This document shows, one piece after another, positions 10,432-20,770 of a DNA stretch of 64,000 nt. Both the position numbers and the translations under genes were made by a program. The notes beneath the pieces are model-generated. The model did not search any database, was not told where the DNA came from, and worked only from the letters and a program-made list of their open reading frames with translations. Source of the stretch: Cristatella mucedo (Eukaryota > Bryozoa > Phylactolaemata > Cristatellidae); assembly GCA_009760855.2 (NCBI GenBank), contig WPIO01000168.1:455001-519000 (forward strand), given 5' to 3'. The first letter of the stretch is position 1. Every line of letters begins with the position of its first letter.

Positions 10432-10600
10432 ATTCTAGCTTATTTTAACAGCCTCGTTTGTATAGCGACAAAAGAGCATTTACGGCTATCGCTGCCGCTT
10501 GCCGCGGTAGTAAAGGATCGTCCACCGCAGGATTCGAACCCACGACCTCGGGACTGAGGGTTTGAAAAGCAACAGCCTTATCTAGTGTGCCATTACGGCA
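10432..10600 (-). mobile_element. SINE-1 copy
   Basis: Reverse-strand SINE-1, moderately diverged: 'ttttaacagcctcgtttgtatagcgaca', body hairpin, B-box 'ggattcgaaccc', head 'tagtgtgccattacgg'. Confidence 0.75.
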
Positions 10601-10929
10601 ATGGAGACCAGGCCGACAGAGCGGCGGTTCCGGGGTGCCTCTCGCGAATAGTACCCACAGCCGCCAGCTGACCGTCACCTCCGCTGACCTTCACAACGCA
10701 GTCGGGGTGCGTAAACGATGCGACTGCGACAGCGCCAGCCTAGCCAGCTGCTGCAATCGCTGGCGGCCGCACATACATTGGCATTGCATCCCAGTGAACT
10801 TGCCGTTTTCCCTGCGTGCTTTGCATAGTTGTGCACGAGTCAGTGCACACTGCTTACCTAAAGTCTTACTCGCTGGAGGCCGCTAGTCCCTTCCTTTGTA
10901 TCTGCTGCATGCTCGTCTAACCGTGGTTC

Positions 10930-11010
10930 TTGTACAGGACAGCTAAAGTGCATAGAAAGGAATGTTTTCGCTTAGGGCGCCATGCAAATGTCTTGTCAAT
11001 AATAATATTA
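10930..11010 (+). mobile_element. LINE-B tail
   Basis: 'gctaaagtgcatagaaaggaatgttttcgcttagggcgcc' plus 'aataataatattataatt' is a diverged LINE-B terminus. Confidence 0.5.
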
Positions 11011-11334
11011 TAATTATCATCACGTTACTTAGCACTTTTGCATGCTTGCTAGAGCATAAACCTAACTTGTCATTAACTATTTGCTATTTGCTTCTCTTGA
11101 AGAGAGTTGTAAAGCACATGCATAGAACATCAGTTGTCTTATGGCTCTATGCAAAGGTCATCAGTATTTTTTATATCATGCATGCTATTAACACGTGGTC
11201 GTTGCTACTCTTGTAGCGATTTGCGTCGCACACGGGTTGATATTTTGCAATCTCAGAGTGCTATTAAGACGATACGACAATATTGCTATTTTTATATAAA
11301 CAACGTTTGCAGAAATTGCTGAGATAGTATCGTT

Positions 11335-11520
11335 TTGCTGTGCCTCAAACCAACCTCAAATCTATTAGAGGCCATATCTTTAACTCGGATTCTCTTAAAC
11401 GCGGAACTCCACCCAGACTGACTTCATACAACCCGGAAGCTACGTCTAGACTGGCGAACGTTCTGAGTCATGACATCCGATAGCATGAGGAAACTGTCAT
11501 AAGTTTTTACTGCTAAGGGA
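11335..11520 (+). mobile_element. Diverged LINE-B C-terminal region
   Basis: 'gcctcaaaccaacctcaaatc…gaggcc' and 'gcggaactccac…tgacttcat' align by eye with the LINE-B C-terminal block (the 'NLKSFGDRAFS…AWNSLP' coding region). Frame lost. Confidence 0.45.
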
Positions 11521-11850
11521 TGAGACTGTTTGCAAACGTTACATTATTGATGAATAGTATTATTAGTACATTCCTGCTCGAATAATTACGACACATTTTA
11601 GCACACAATGTATCGATTTATTAATGAAATTTTTTCATTTTTTTAAATAAACACTGGAAACAGTACACTTCTCTACGCAGACGAAAGGTTTTCCGAATCC
11701 GAGATACTCCCACTTCCGTCTTGGAGTCAACTGTTCGTTGGAGCAACCGTCGTTGAGGTCCATTAGGGCTACTGTCGTACCTAAGTCAACCTGGGGGTGG
11801 GCCCACCTTAGGCACGTCAACCCCTCCCCTGATCCTGAGGCCGCAGTGAC

Positions 11851-12140
11851 GGCCTACTAGCTCCCCTTCCAGCCTGAGGCCCGGTTGGGAGGTCGTTCTC
11901 GCACGCGCGCACCCGCGGTCGTCAACAGCCTCTATCGCTACTGCTGCGCCGCCTGCCTGACCGCTGGCGGTTCGGATTCGGCCTACTAACTCTCCCCCTT
12001 CCAACTTTCCCTTTAAAACATTGGGCCCGGGCTGAGGGGGAGGTGGTGTCTTCGCGCGGTCGTCAATAGCCTTTATCGCCGCTGCGCTGCGCCGCCAGCC
12101 TGACCGCTAGCGGTGCGGACTCAGGGCGGGGCGGCTTCGG
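11851..12140. repeat. Tandem duplication in CpG island
   Basis: The block beginning 'gcggtcgtcaacagcctctatcgc' at 11915 recurs with point differences at 12056, a spacing of 141 bp. Flanking text ('cggcctacta…ctccc') also recurs at 11853 and 11979. Confidence 0.65.
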
Positions 12141-12349
12141 TGGTGGGGCGTGTACGCGGCGTTTTCCCTAGCGCGACGCCGAGTCCACGCTGTGGTCGAC
12201 CGACAGGACGGCGTCGCCATCTCCGGACAGGCGTTCGCGGGCGAGCGCGCGATGGGCGCCCCTCCACGCAACCGTTGACGTGCGCCGCACAGTCGGCGGC
12301 GCCATTGCGGCTTCTGAGACGCCGCCGAAGGGCAGCCGCGAACCAGCGA

Positions 12350-12358
12350 CGCCATATT
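12350..12358 (+). promoter_or_regulatory. YY1-type site
   Basis: CGCCATATT fits the YY1 consensus CGCCATNTT, a site often found just downstream of CpG-island start sites. It is 51 bp from the CRE start. Confidence 0.4.
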
Positions 12359-12408
12359 GGCGAATTAGGCCACTGGGGGGAGGAGGAGACGCTCTAGTGG
12401 GCCGGCTG

Positions 12409-12416
12409 TGACGTCA
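12409..12416. promoter_or_regulatory. Palindromic CRE
   Basis: Full TGACGTCA palindrome, the CREB/ATF consensus, located in the CpG island. Confidence 0.45.
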
Positions 12417-12615
12417 AAGGTGGGTTCCTCTGCACCGGCGGCGTTTTCCGGAGGCCGACGAGTTCGGCGGCGGCGGCGGCGCGGCATCAGCGGCGGCGGC
12501 GGCTGGAGTGCGTGCGTGTGTGCAGTCGCGCGCTCAGCGCGCCTGGCTGGGCGTCGAGTTTGCCGAGACCGTCGACTGCGATTGGCGGAGAATCTGCGCT
12601 GTTACTGCGTTGTCG

Positions 12616-12621
12616 GTGAGT
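12616..12621 (+). other. Candidate splice donor
   Basis: 'TGTCG|GTGAGT' is a strong donor match at the downstream side of the CpG-island core. If used, a first exon would end at 12615. Confidence 0.35.
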
Positions 12622-13604
12622 TAAAAAGAGGGAGGCGGCCCGCTGAGAGCGTCGTCGCTTTGCGATCTGGCGACAGCAGCGGCTCTTAAGTTGTCTCTAG
12701 GCGCTCTGGCTGAAGGCCGCGACCCCTTTCCTCGAGGTCCGCTCGCTCGTCGGTCGACTATCGTGGTCGCTGTCCTCCGCTGACGCGACATTGCAGCAGC
12801 AGCAGGGGGATAGGAGAGAGTAGCTGCTGCTGGTGCCGTGGCGTGTGCGAGCCCGTTAGCCCACGCACGGCGGCGGCGGCGAGCCCTCGCCGCTCTCGCC
12901 CAGCCGCCGCCGCGGCGTCGCCTCTGAAACTCACGTGCCTCTCTGCGGAGTGGGCGTGCCGTTCCCTTAAGTTGGACGTAGAGGAGCGCGTCGGGCGTGC
13001 GTCGGACTATCTACCCTTGGGTTTGATTTCCGACGCGATCGGGCACACCGCTGCCTCGCGAGTCTCCAGCCTCGGTCCCAGGTCTCGGTCCGAGCGTTGC
13101 CCCGGCGGCAGCCTACGCTCCGATGTACTGCCATCGCTCTTACATTCTGTCTCCCCCTGTCTGTCTTCCCCTGTCTCTCGTCTTCTGTCTGTATGTCTGC
13201 CTCCCAGCTGCCAGGCAGCAGGTGCTGCTTCTGCACAGTGTGTTGGGCCCATACCTCGCTGCCCCTCGACCTGCACTTCATCGACCTGCACCTCCTCGTT
13301 CTGCACCCCATCGGCCCTAGCCCCCCCCCCCCGTGGCCTTATTCTCTAGCTCCCCAGAGACCCCTACCCACTGAGATCACCAACCCCCTCTCCTAACCCG
13401 GCTACTCCTAACTGCCAACTGCCTAGCCCACCTACCCCAACATTCGGTCATTCAAATGCATCATCCTATATAATAGGCAGTTATTGTGCTGCAGCCATTC
13501 CGGCGTTCACATAGAAAAACAGCAAATTTAATCAATGTATTTGTGACATCCCTTCTAGACATGGGTTAGTTTGTTCTTGCAGGTCTTCCTGCCTGTGCAA
13601 TAGA

Positions 13605-14215
13605 ATGTAATAATACTAATACATTTGTATAGCACCCTCAGACAACCGAATCTCTTTCTAGGCACTTTACAGATGCTGTATAGAAAGCATTACCAAATGA
13701 TTGGTGGTAACGTCCACAAGCAGCAGGCATAATATAAGCAGGTACATCCACACGAAGAACGAATACAAAGACCCACCTAATGCTGTAATAAATAAACGTG
13801 TGCTTTAAGCTTCTTTTTAAATGCCTCCATGTCAGGGGACGTTGTGATGTGCATTGGTAGGGAGCTCCATGCTTTGGGAGCATAGGAAGTAAATTCACGG
13901 TCTAAAAACGATTTTGAGCTTAGTACCAGGTATGGCTAAATGATTCGAGTCAGAGCCGTGGGTTGCTCGATTCTTCGCCTGGTGGGAAGTAGCTCTGATA
14001 GGTAGGCTGTACGGCTAACACGTTTATTTATGACTAGCATTGCCTAGTTGCAGAGATTTGCACTAACATTAAGTGCCCGATTGCACACTAAGGGGGACCA
14101 GCAAGCAGTGAGTTACAGAGGGCGAGACAGGATGTCACAAATGCAAGGACCAATTTGATTTAGTATCCCTGTCTAAGCAAGGCTTAATTTTGGGGTGTTA
14201 TGTAGCTGAGAGTAG
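13605..14215 (-). mobile_element. LINE-B 3' half
   Basis: Reverse-strand LINE-B with the (ATT)-type tail at 13605, the 3' UTR and part of the C-terminal coding region. It reaches the 'ACLDRDTK' zone near 14180 ('gtatccctgtctaagcaagg'). Decayed by indels. Confidence 0.7.
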
Positions 14216-14227
14216 GCAGACTTGACT

Positions 14228-14367
14228 GATGGCAAGGACTCTTCAGCATAATAACTTACATTGGCTTCCCACCATGCAGTTGGCCGACTTCAAGGTCAAG
14301 GTCATTATCACTCACTTGTAGGCCAATTCTGGGCTCTTACTGGAGCCTGCCTGTCCAATATTCTTCC

Positions 14368-14411
<44 letters not shown>

Positions 14412-14885
14412 CATTTGATAGTGCCCTCAGAGAACTGAATATTTTTCTAGACATTTCATTTGCTGCAAACGAAGCACGATCGAATGGTTAGTGGTAGCAT
14501 GCTCAATAAATAACAGGAATAACAAGGTTAGCGACGACAGGCACAGGGTCAGCATGTTAGTAATCAGGCTGTACATAGTACCACTGTTCCTCTGACCATC
14601 GTGGTTAAGCTGTGCCTCAAACCAACCAAAAATCTTTAGGAGACCGTGCCTTTAAGTTGGTATACTCCCTAAGCCTGGAACTCGACTTATGACATGCCCT
14701 GCCTTGAGGACATTTAAAAAGAAAGCACTTAGCATGTCACCTCTAGCTACGCTATGCTTTTTGACACCGTGCATGTTACCAGTTATCGTTTGACCTTGAT
14801 TCCATTTCACCATATGTAAAGTGCTTAGAAAGAGATGAAGTTCACTTAGGGCCCTATGCAAATGTATTATTATTATTATTATACC
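14228..14885 (+). mobile_element. LINE-B, split plus-strand copy
   Basis: C-terminal coding remnant: 'taacttacattggcttccc' corresponds to the LHWLP motif. It runs to 14367, is broken by a minus-strand LINE-B, and resumes at about 14590 with 'gcctcaaaccaacc…ggagaccgtgcc' through to a (TTA)n tail at 14865-14882. Confidence 0.65.
14368..14560 (-). mobile_element. LINE-B 3' end nested in LINE-B
   Basis: A long (TAA)n tail (14368-14410), then the 3' hairpin and 3' UTR. Inserted into a plus-strand copy of the same family. Confidence 0.75.
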
Positions 14886-14907
14886 TGCTCGTTATCGATA
14901 ACTAGTT

Positions 14908-14982
14908 GACAGGCTTCCTTTCCAACTCCTTTAGGTGAATAGGAAGAGATCTAGTTCTCTCAGGGCACTGTACCCATGTAGC
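14908..14982 (+). mobile_element. LINE-B tail
   Basis: 'gtgaataggaagagatctagttctctcagggcactgta' is the terminal hairpin region of LINE-B. Confidence 0.5.
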
Positions 14983-14984
14983 AT

Positions 14985-15700
14985 AAATATTACATATTCT
15001 TATTGTCGTCGCCGTCCTTGATGGTCGCTGAGCTTTCCTGTCGTCTCTCTCCTTAGAGTTCGACTTACAGTCACGTGGGGTTCATTCCTTCCGGCCGGTG
15101 TCACACACTCCGGGCGTCTTTCTTGGAATCGAAGCAATGCGAATGATTTCACTTCAAGCGTGTGCGCTGAAAGCTGAAAGCGTACATGCTGGTCTCACCT
15201 CTTGTCTCGTTCTTGGAAAGCTTACCACACTGGCTCTACTTGGAGCCAAACTGTGGATTTCTGCCTCAGTGGCACCAGTCGTCATCAGTATTTCTTGGTA
15301 TGCTGCCTACACAGCCGGGCTGCCGTGCTGGCAGCCGTTTGTGCTGCTGCTGCTGTATCTTAATCGAATCATGCTGCTCGATGTTCGAATGGATGGTGGT
15401 TGCGTGACAAGGCGTCTGGTGCCCTGGGCTGCAAGTACTACACCACGTTCGTGAGCTGCCAGTGTAAAACGTCCTCGCGGTGTGGGTAGGGCGCCGATTT
15501 CATAGGGCAGGCTTGGCGACCAGCCAGTTGTGCGATGGGTTGACCGTCCATCCCGTGTGATCCGGTGACTCTTGTCAAAAACTTGATCAGCTGTTAGACT
15601 TTTGCATCCACCGAAGATAAGTGCATTCGTTCAGATCATGAGGACAATTGTTAAGGCAGAGAGGTCGTGTTCCTTACTTTATTGAATAGCTGACAGTACT
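14985..15700. other. No recognisable feature
   Basis: An open plus frame at 15098-15454 gives a 118-residue unrecognised sequence with no convincing start or splice context. I do not call a gene. Confidence 0.4.
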
Positions 15701-15704
15701 ACCT

Positions 15705-15840
15705 CTACTAATAATTATAATTATAACAAGGATAATCATAAGAGATTTATACGGAACTCTTAAGAGAACCAAAGCTCTTTTTGCACACCAGACATAAGCT
15801 GGTGAGGAATCATGTCACATGGTTAGCAGTAACACGCACA
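15705..15840 (-). mobile_element. Diverged LINE-B 3' end
   Basis: 'ttaagagaaccaaagctctttttgcac' and 'catgtcacatggttagcagtaacacgcaca' follow the order of the LINE-B 3' UTR on the reverse strand. Confidence 0.4.
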
Positions 15841-15849
15841 CATTAAAAG

Positions 15850-16747
15850 GAGTGTATTGTCCAAAAAATCAGTCGGTATTCAAGCGACAGCACTCCTCTG
15901 AAGCTGCTCTCCTCTGTGTAACCAGCGACATTTTAGACTGCAGCGATCGGTTCTTTGCTGTTCTCCATTTCTACTGAACCTCTGGGAAAAGTGATTTGGG
16001 CAGGATGGGATCAGCCATCACTTCTATTCTGATGATTGCTAGCTGTATTTGCCGTTTAAACAGTTGGAATCTGCCTTCAGCCACTTACAAACTCACCCTG
16101 ATAAATTGAATGCTTGCCTTACAGACCTTTAATAATGATAATAATAATAATAATAATACACTTGATAAAGTGCCCTCAGAGAACTCAATCTCTTTCTAGC
16201 AGCTTTACATTTGCTGCAACAAAACACGATTGAATGGTGAGTAATATCGTGCTTGATAAACAACATGAAGAACATGGTTAGGGGTGACATGCACAGGTTC
16301 AGCATGCAAGTGTGGTTAGTGGCAGAATGCACAGTGTCAGCACGCACAAGCACATAGGGGACGAATTACAGGGACCCACTAAATGCTGCCCTTAATAGCT
16401 GTTTTTATTTTCTTTTTAAACGTGGTCAAGTCAGGGAATGCCATGACGGAAATCGGGAATGAGTTCCAGGCTTTGGGAGGACAGGAAAGGAAGAGGATAG
16501 AGTAAGGAACACGACCTTTGATCCTGGATGTCGGTTGATTTCTTCAGACTAAACGGTAATAAAACCAGACTGCTGCTCATAGGGCAATTATGCTACCTCA
16601 CCATGTGCTTGGAGCTTAAGTTTTTAATGTTTGATGACTGCCTTAATTTTAAAAGGTTCATTAAACATTGCCTCCAAAGCGGCACGATCACGTGACCAGT
16701 CACTTAATCTTTTTAAGATTAGTGACTGTCCAACACGGTGGCTTGCT
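15850..16747 (+). mobile_element. LINE-A RT remnant, split by LINE-B
   Basis: Plus-strand LINE-A RT: a segment matching '[16 protein letters not shown]' near 15880, then an internal deletion, then the family's '[12 protein letters not shown]' and YADD-like zones near 15970-16030. After the LINE-B insertion it resumes at 16513 with the 'SWM…FLRLNGNKTRLLLIG' segment. Riddled with indels. Confidence 0.7.
16131..16512 (-). mobile_element. LINE-B insertion with clear TSD
   Basis: 5'-truncated LINE-B with a (TAA)n-type tail at 16131. It is flanked by GACCTTT at 16124-16130 and 16513-16519, a 7-bp target-site duplication inside a LINE-A. Confidence 0.85.
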
Positions 16748-17010
16748 CCACATTGTAGGACCTGCAGAGCAGAAAGGTCCTGTCTGTCTTGAATTGAAAG
16801 AATGGAGCGGTTAATTTATTTTCCGTACGTCGCTCTTTTTTCGGCAGCACTGCCAATACTGAATCACTATAGTTAAGCCTAGACAGAATCAGCAGCTCAT
16901 ACTATCTTTAGCCATCCACCTTGTTAATAGTCTATTCCTGGACATTTAGATCGATTGTGATGACTGGCTCCGGAGGCAGTCTTCTGAATAAAACTCTAAT
17001 GGTGCTGCCT
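16748..17010 (-). mobile_element. LINE-A fragment
   Basis: Two adjacent reverse-strand LINE-A blocks with an internal deletion between ~16830 and ~16845: the 'FGDRSFS' zone and the zone near 'SRLDYCN'. Confidence 0.6.
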
Positions 17011-17084
17011 ATCAAATCGGCCCAAGGTCTAGAGTTTCCTTCTCGAACAGTTGACCAGTGCCAGAAGTAGTCAGTGGGTGTATG

Positions 17085-17556
17085 TATGTAACTCCGTCTG
17101 TTATGTATCTCCGTCTGTGTATGTAATGTATCTCCATAAGAAATTCTACAAAGACTATGTGGGTGCTACGCAGGAGAGTATTTTCTAGCGCACTCAAAGC
17201 TTGAGTGGCTTTCGCTATACATTCGGTAGCCAGCGCATCGAAGTGAAACTGATCAGGACCGCTGGAAAGGATGTGCCATAATCGGCAGCAGGAAAGTAGT
17301 TGTCGTCGTTGCGTAAGAATCGTGGAAGCAACTCCATAGTCACTAGGAACTTCAGAGCTAAAGCTTCTGTTACCGACGGTCTTTAAGAGGAGGAATGGAA
17401 CAGCAAATTTATTGTCCATACAGGACCTGAGGGCAAGCGGAGGTTGAAACCGGTGCAGCAGTTCAGCTAGGTATGAAGGAGCCAAGCTGCTGTGGCCCTC
17501 AGCTTAAGAACTTTACTTCATGTCCGTTGATCAATCGGCAGCCATCCGAGCTTGTT
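17085..17556 (-). mobile_element. LINE-A 3' end
   Basis: A TGTATG-rich tail (17088-17135), then the 3' UTR and C-terminal coding region. The frame 17012-17485 retains 'MAPSYLAELLHRFQP', 'SCMDNKFAVPFLLLKTVGN' and 'RSFSSEVP'. 5'-truncated near 17556. Confidence 0.75.
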
Positions 17557-17560
17557 AAGT

Positions 17561-17722
17561 TGACCCTGTGCATGTCACCCCTTACCACGTTATTCTTGCT
17601 GTTTATTGAGCATGCTACCACTAACCATTCGATCATGCCTCCTGTGCAGCAAATGTAAAATGCCTAGAAAGAGATTGAGTTCTCAGAAGGTGCTATATCA
17701 AATGTATTATTATAATAATAGT
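17561..17722 (+). mobile_element. LINE-B 3' end
   Basis: 'gaccctgtgcatgtcacccc' through 'gcctagaaagagattgagttctcag' and a TTATTATAATA tail. Confidence 0.75.
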
Positions 17723-17759
17723 GGCAGTATATTCTCATGGACACTGGAAATGGTTTGTA

Positions 17760-17925
17760 GAACAGGTGCGGTTTTAAGCTTCTTTTAAATGTTAACTGGG
17801 GGGGGAGATGTCATGTTGTCAGTTGAGAGTGGGTTCCAGTCTGTGAGAGGATACTAATTAAATCACGGTCTCTTAACATTTTGGTAGTTGGTCTGAGGTA
17901 CAGCTAAACAAAGCAGTGGTAACGT
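17760..17925 (-). mobile_element. Diverged LINE-B fragment
   Basis: 'taagcttcttttaaatgttaac', 'gagtgggttccag' and 'ggtctgaggtacagctaaac' follow the LINE-B C-terminal/3' UTR order on the reverse strand. Confidence 0.5.
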
Positions 17926-18028
17926 TTGTAACACTAGTAGAAGAGTTTTGCACCAACTGTAAAGTCAACTTGACTCCACCACCTTCGTGTAAGTACTGCC
18001 TTACCTAAGTACTGCCTTCGTATAAGTC

Positions 18029-18062
18029 TGCCTATTACCTAGTGAGCCATCACGGCTCAGTG
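18029..18062 (-). mobile_element. SINE-1 head fragment
   Basis: 'tacctagtgagccatcacggctcag' is the reverse complement of the SINE-1 5' head. The rest of the element is absent. Confidence 0.45.
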
Positions 18063-18209
18063 TAAATATCGGCAGCCCAAGTGGTGGCCACTGACCTGCT
18101 TGTAGTGAAGGGTAATGAAGTTCTGTCTGCTCTGCCCGACTCGACCGTGTGTCGAACTGTGTGGTCAACTAAGAGAACCTTTACACTGAGCTGTGAACCA
18201 GGGGTGCCT

Positions 18210-18535
18210 GCAAACAATGATGACACCTCGTACAAACCTCGGATCCTTTGGAGACCCTTCATTCAGTTCGTATGCTCCCAAAGCCTAGAACTCACTTTCC
18301 GACTGGCGTCACGACATCCCCTGACTTGACATTTAAAAAGAAAGCTAAAAGCTGCATCTGTTCATCACAGCATTTAGTGGGTCCCTGTGACTCGACCTTT
18401 ATGTGCTTATGCATGTTGACACTGTGCATGCTGAATTATTCGATCATGCTACCTTTGCAACAAATATAAAGTGCCTTGAAAGAGATTGAGTTCTCTGGTG
18501 GTGCTATGCAAATGTATTATTATTATAGTTATTAT
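18210..18535 (+). mobile_element. LINE-B 3' end
   Basis: Plus-strand C-terminal block ('ctcggatcctttggagaccc'), 3' UTR, hairpin and a (TTA)n tail at 18515-18535. Confidence 0.75.
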
Positions 18536-18876
18536 TATCATCATAAATGTGTGGCCCTGACTGTGTGGCAAGAGTGTGACCACCGGCCTGGTTTTGGCAA
18601 CCCGTCTCGTGATAGCTTGTACATTTCGATCACATGTCGACATCACGTGTCTCTACTCGACTCCCGACAGATGAGTAGCTCCTAGCTGGTATTGTTGACT
18701 GAAGACTGTGTTGCTGAACTTGTGCCAGACTCACCTTGTTACAACCATTGACACGAGCCTTGTGGCTTATTGGCAACGTCCTTATGCCATCTCAACATGG
18801 ATTGTGACAGCCCCAGATATTGTTAGCAGTTCAGGAGTTGTTCAACCCACAGGAGCTCGAGGGTTCTGATTAATCC

Positions 18877-18877
<1 letters not shown>

Positions 18878-18909
<32 letters not shown>

Positions 18910-19742
18910 CACTTGATAAAAGACCCTCAGAGAACATAATCTCGTTCGAGGCGCTTTACATTTGCTGCAAACGGAAATGCAATTGAATGGTAAGTAAAAT
19001 CATGCTTGAAAAAAAACAAACGAAATGAATAACATGGTTAGGGGTGACATGCACAGGGTCAGCATGCAAATGTGGTTAGTGGCAGCATGCACAGTGTCAG
19101 CACGCATAAGCACGTGAAGGACGAATCACAGGGACCCACTAAATGCTGTCCTAAATAGGTGTTCTTAAGTTCCTTTTAAACGTGGTCAGGTCAGGGGATG
19201 TTCTGACGCAGGTCGGGAGGGAGTTCCAGGCTTTGGGAGCATACGAACTAAATGCACGGTCTCCAAAGGATTTAAGGTTTGTATGAGGTATTTCTAGACT
19301 GTTGGATTCCAAAAAGCGGGTGGTACGATGCTTGGCCTGATGGGGTAGTATATCTGACAGATAGGCTGGAGCCATAGAATGAAGGGACCTAAAAGTGAGT
19401 GACAAAACCTTGAAGTCAATTCGTTGCTTGACTGGTAGCCAGTGCAGGTCGGCAAGAAGTGGAGTAATGTGGCAACTGCTACGCTCACGGCAGACAAGCC
19501 TAGCTGCAGTTTTGCACCAGTTGCAATCGCCTGATCGCACATGCTGCTAGGCCAGTAAGCAGTGAGTTGCAGAAGTCGAGACAGGATGTCACGAATGCAT
19601 GGAGAAGCGCCTAGAGAGAGATTAAGTTCTCTGAGGGCGCTTTATCAAGTGAATTATTATTATTATGGACCAACTTGGATGTGGTATCCTTATCTAAACA
19701 AGCCCGAATTTTAGCAATGTTATGGAGCTGAAAATAGGCATC
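18878..19742 (-). mobile_element. LINE-B 3' half
   Basis: Well-preserved reverse-strand LINE-B with a (TAA)n tail at 18878-18908. The frame 19151-19540 encodes 'ARLVCRERSSCHITPLL', 'LHWLPVKQRIDFKVLSL', 'SLEIPHTNLKSFGDRAFSS' and 'FKRNLRTPI'. A 61-bp insertion lies at 19604-19664. The RT itself is missing. Confidence 0.85.
19604..19664 (+). mobile_element. 61-bp tail-only insertion
   Basis: Contains only the terminal hairpin ('gcgcctagagagagattaag', then 'ctctgagggcgc') plus a short ATT tail. It is flanked by ATGGA at 19599-19603 and 19665-19669, in the middle of an otherwise continuous LINE-B. This is a minimal retrotransposed 3' end. Confidence 0.8.
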
Positions 19743-19954
19743 CTTTGTCGTTCGCACTATTACACACGGTTATCGAAGTGATTCGCCGTGAGGCATGTCT
19801 GGTGCTGTACTCCATAGTTAATAGAGATGTAACCGTTTAATAGACATGACCGACTAATAGACTGCATAATAGATATGCCGCCCGGCATATTAATTTCGAC
19901 ATCCTGCTCCTCACGTGATCTTTTCACGAGTTTACCACCTCAGCTGCACGGGCA

Positions 19955-20240
19955 AGTCTGTCGACTTTCACCTACGTAGAATTGCTCAAATTCGGGCTTG
20001 CTTAGACAAGTAAATCACTTCAAGTTGGTCAATGCGCTAGTGACTGTCTCAGCCTCTGTAACTCACTGCTTGCAGGTCTTCCGGCCTGTACATTCAGTAC
20101 TTGCAGTTGGTGCTTAACTCAACAACCAGGCTTGTCGGTCGTGAACGTTGTAGTTACCACATTACACCACTTCTCACCGACCCTCACTGGCTCCCTATAG
20201 TGCAGTGCATCGACTTCAGGGTCATGTGACATGCAAGGTC
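19955..20240 (+). mobile_element. Diverged LINE-B coding remnant
   Basis: 'attcgggcttgcttagacaag', 'tctgtaactcactgcttgcag' and 'cttctcaccgaccctcactgg' match the LINE-B zone from 'ACLD' to 'LHWLP'. No intact frame. Confidence 0.6.
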
Positions 20241-20339
20241 AATGACCCTTGTCTTGTGGCGTTTGAGCCTATCTATAAGAACTACTTCTTGATCTGGCTG
20301 AAGGCATTGTACCAGTTGATCTTAAATAAATAAATAATT

Positions 20340-20503
20340 ACAATTTGTGTGTATAGCACCCTCAGAGAACTTAAATCTATTCAAGCGATTCACAGATGCC
20401 TTGGGGGAGGGGGCTCGACCCCACGACCTCGGTCATCAAATATATTCACCTTGACCTTGGTAGAGGCAAGCACCTTATGCACTGGGCTAAACCAGTGCGG
20501 CAT
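20340..20503 (-). mobile_element. SINE-2 copy
   Basis: Reverse-strand SINE-2: LINE-B-like tail 'agcaccctcagagaactt', B-box 'ggctcgaccccacgacc', A-box end 'actgggctaaaccagtg'. Confidence 0.7.
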
Positions 20504-20511
20504 TCGTCTAA

Positions 20512-20770
20512 CTCGATTCCTTAAGCTTCGTCTCGAACCCACCTCAAATCTTATGGAGATCGTGCCTTTTTGTATGGATGTTCCCTAATCCCCCCCCCCA
20601 CTCTTCCTACTGACGTCACGACACACCCTGACTTGACATTTAAAAACAGGCTAAAAACTCAAGTGTTTCTGACAGCATTGGGTGGGTCCCTGTGCCTTGT
20701 TGATACTTGCTGATACTGCACCTGTTATTGCTAGCTAATCGACATGCTTCTTTTAAAGCATTTGGTTTGT
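20512..20770 (+). mobile_element. Diverged LINE-B C-terminus and 3' UTR
   Basis: 'gaacccacctcaaatcttatgg', 'ctgacgtcacgacacaccctg' and 'gtgggtccctgtg' follow the LINE-B order. Confidence 0.55.

Larger units (their letters stand above)
11800..13350. promoter_or_regulatory. CpG-island-like region, candidate promoter
   Basis: Sharp rise in G+C and CpG frequency against AT-rich surroundings. It contains a tandem duplication, a consensus CRE (12409), a YY1-type site (12350), GC boxes and a strong donor-like GTGAGT (12616). The plus-strand frames at 12113-12397, 12408-12689 and 12843-13349 are Arg/Ala/Pro/Ser-rich and unrecognisable, as expected of GC-rich 5' UTR. No transposon sequence interrupts the island. 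I infer a promoter with first exon, probably plus strand, perhaps for the 58-kb exon. Direction and target gene are not proven. Confidence 0.55.

Noticed and set aside
12843-13349. A 168-codon protein in the CpG island
   Set aside because: Pro/Ser/Arg-rich, overlapped by equally long frames on both strands, with no recognisable domain. More likely 5' UTR or intron start.
15098-15454. A 118-codon hydrophobic-looking plus frame
   Set aside because: It does not begin with ATG, and there is no splice context and no recognisable family.
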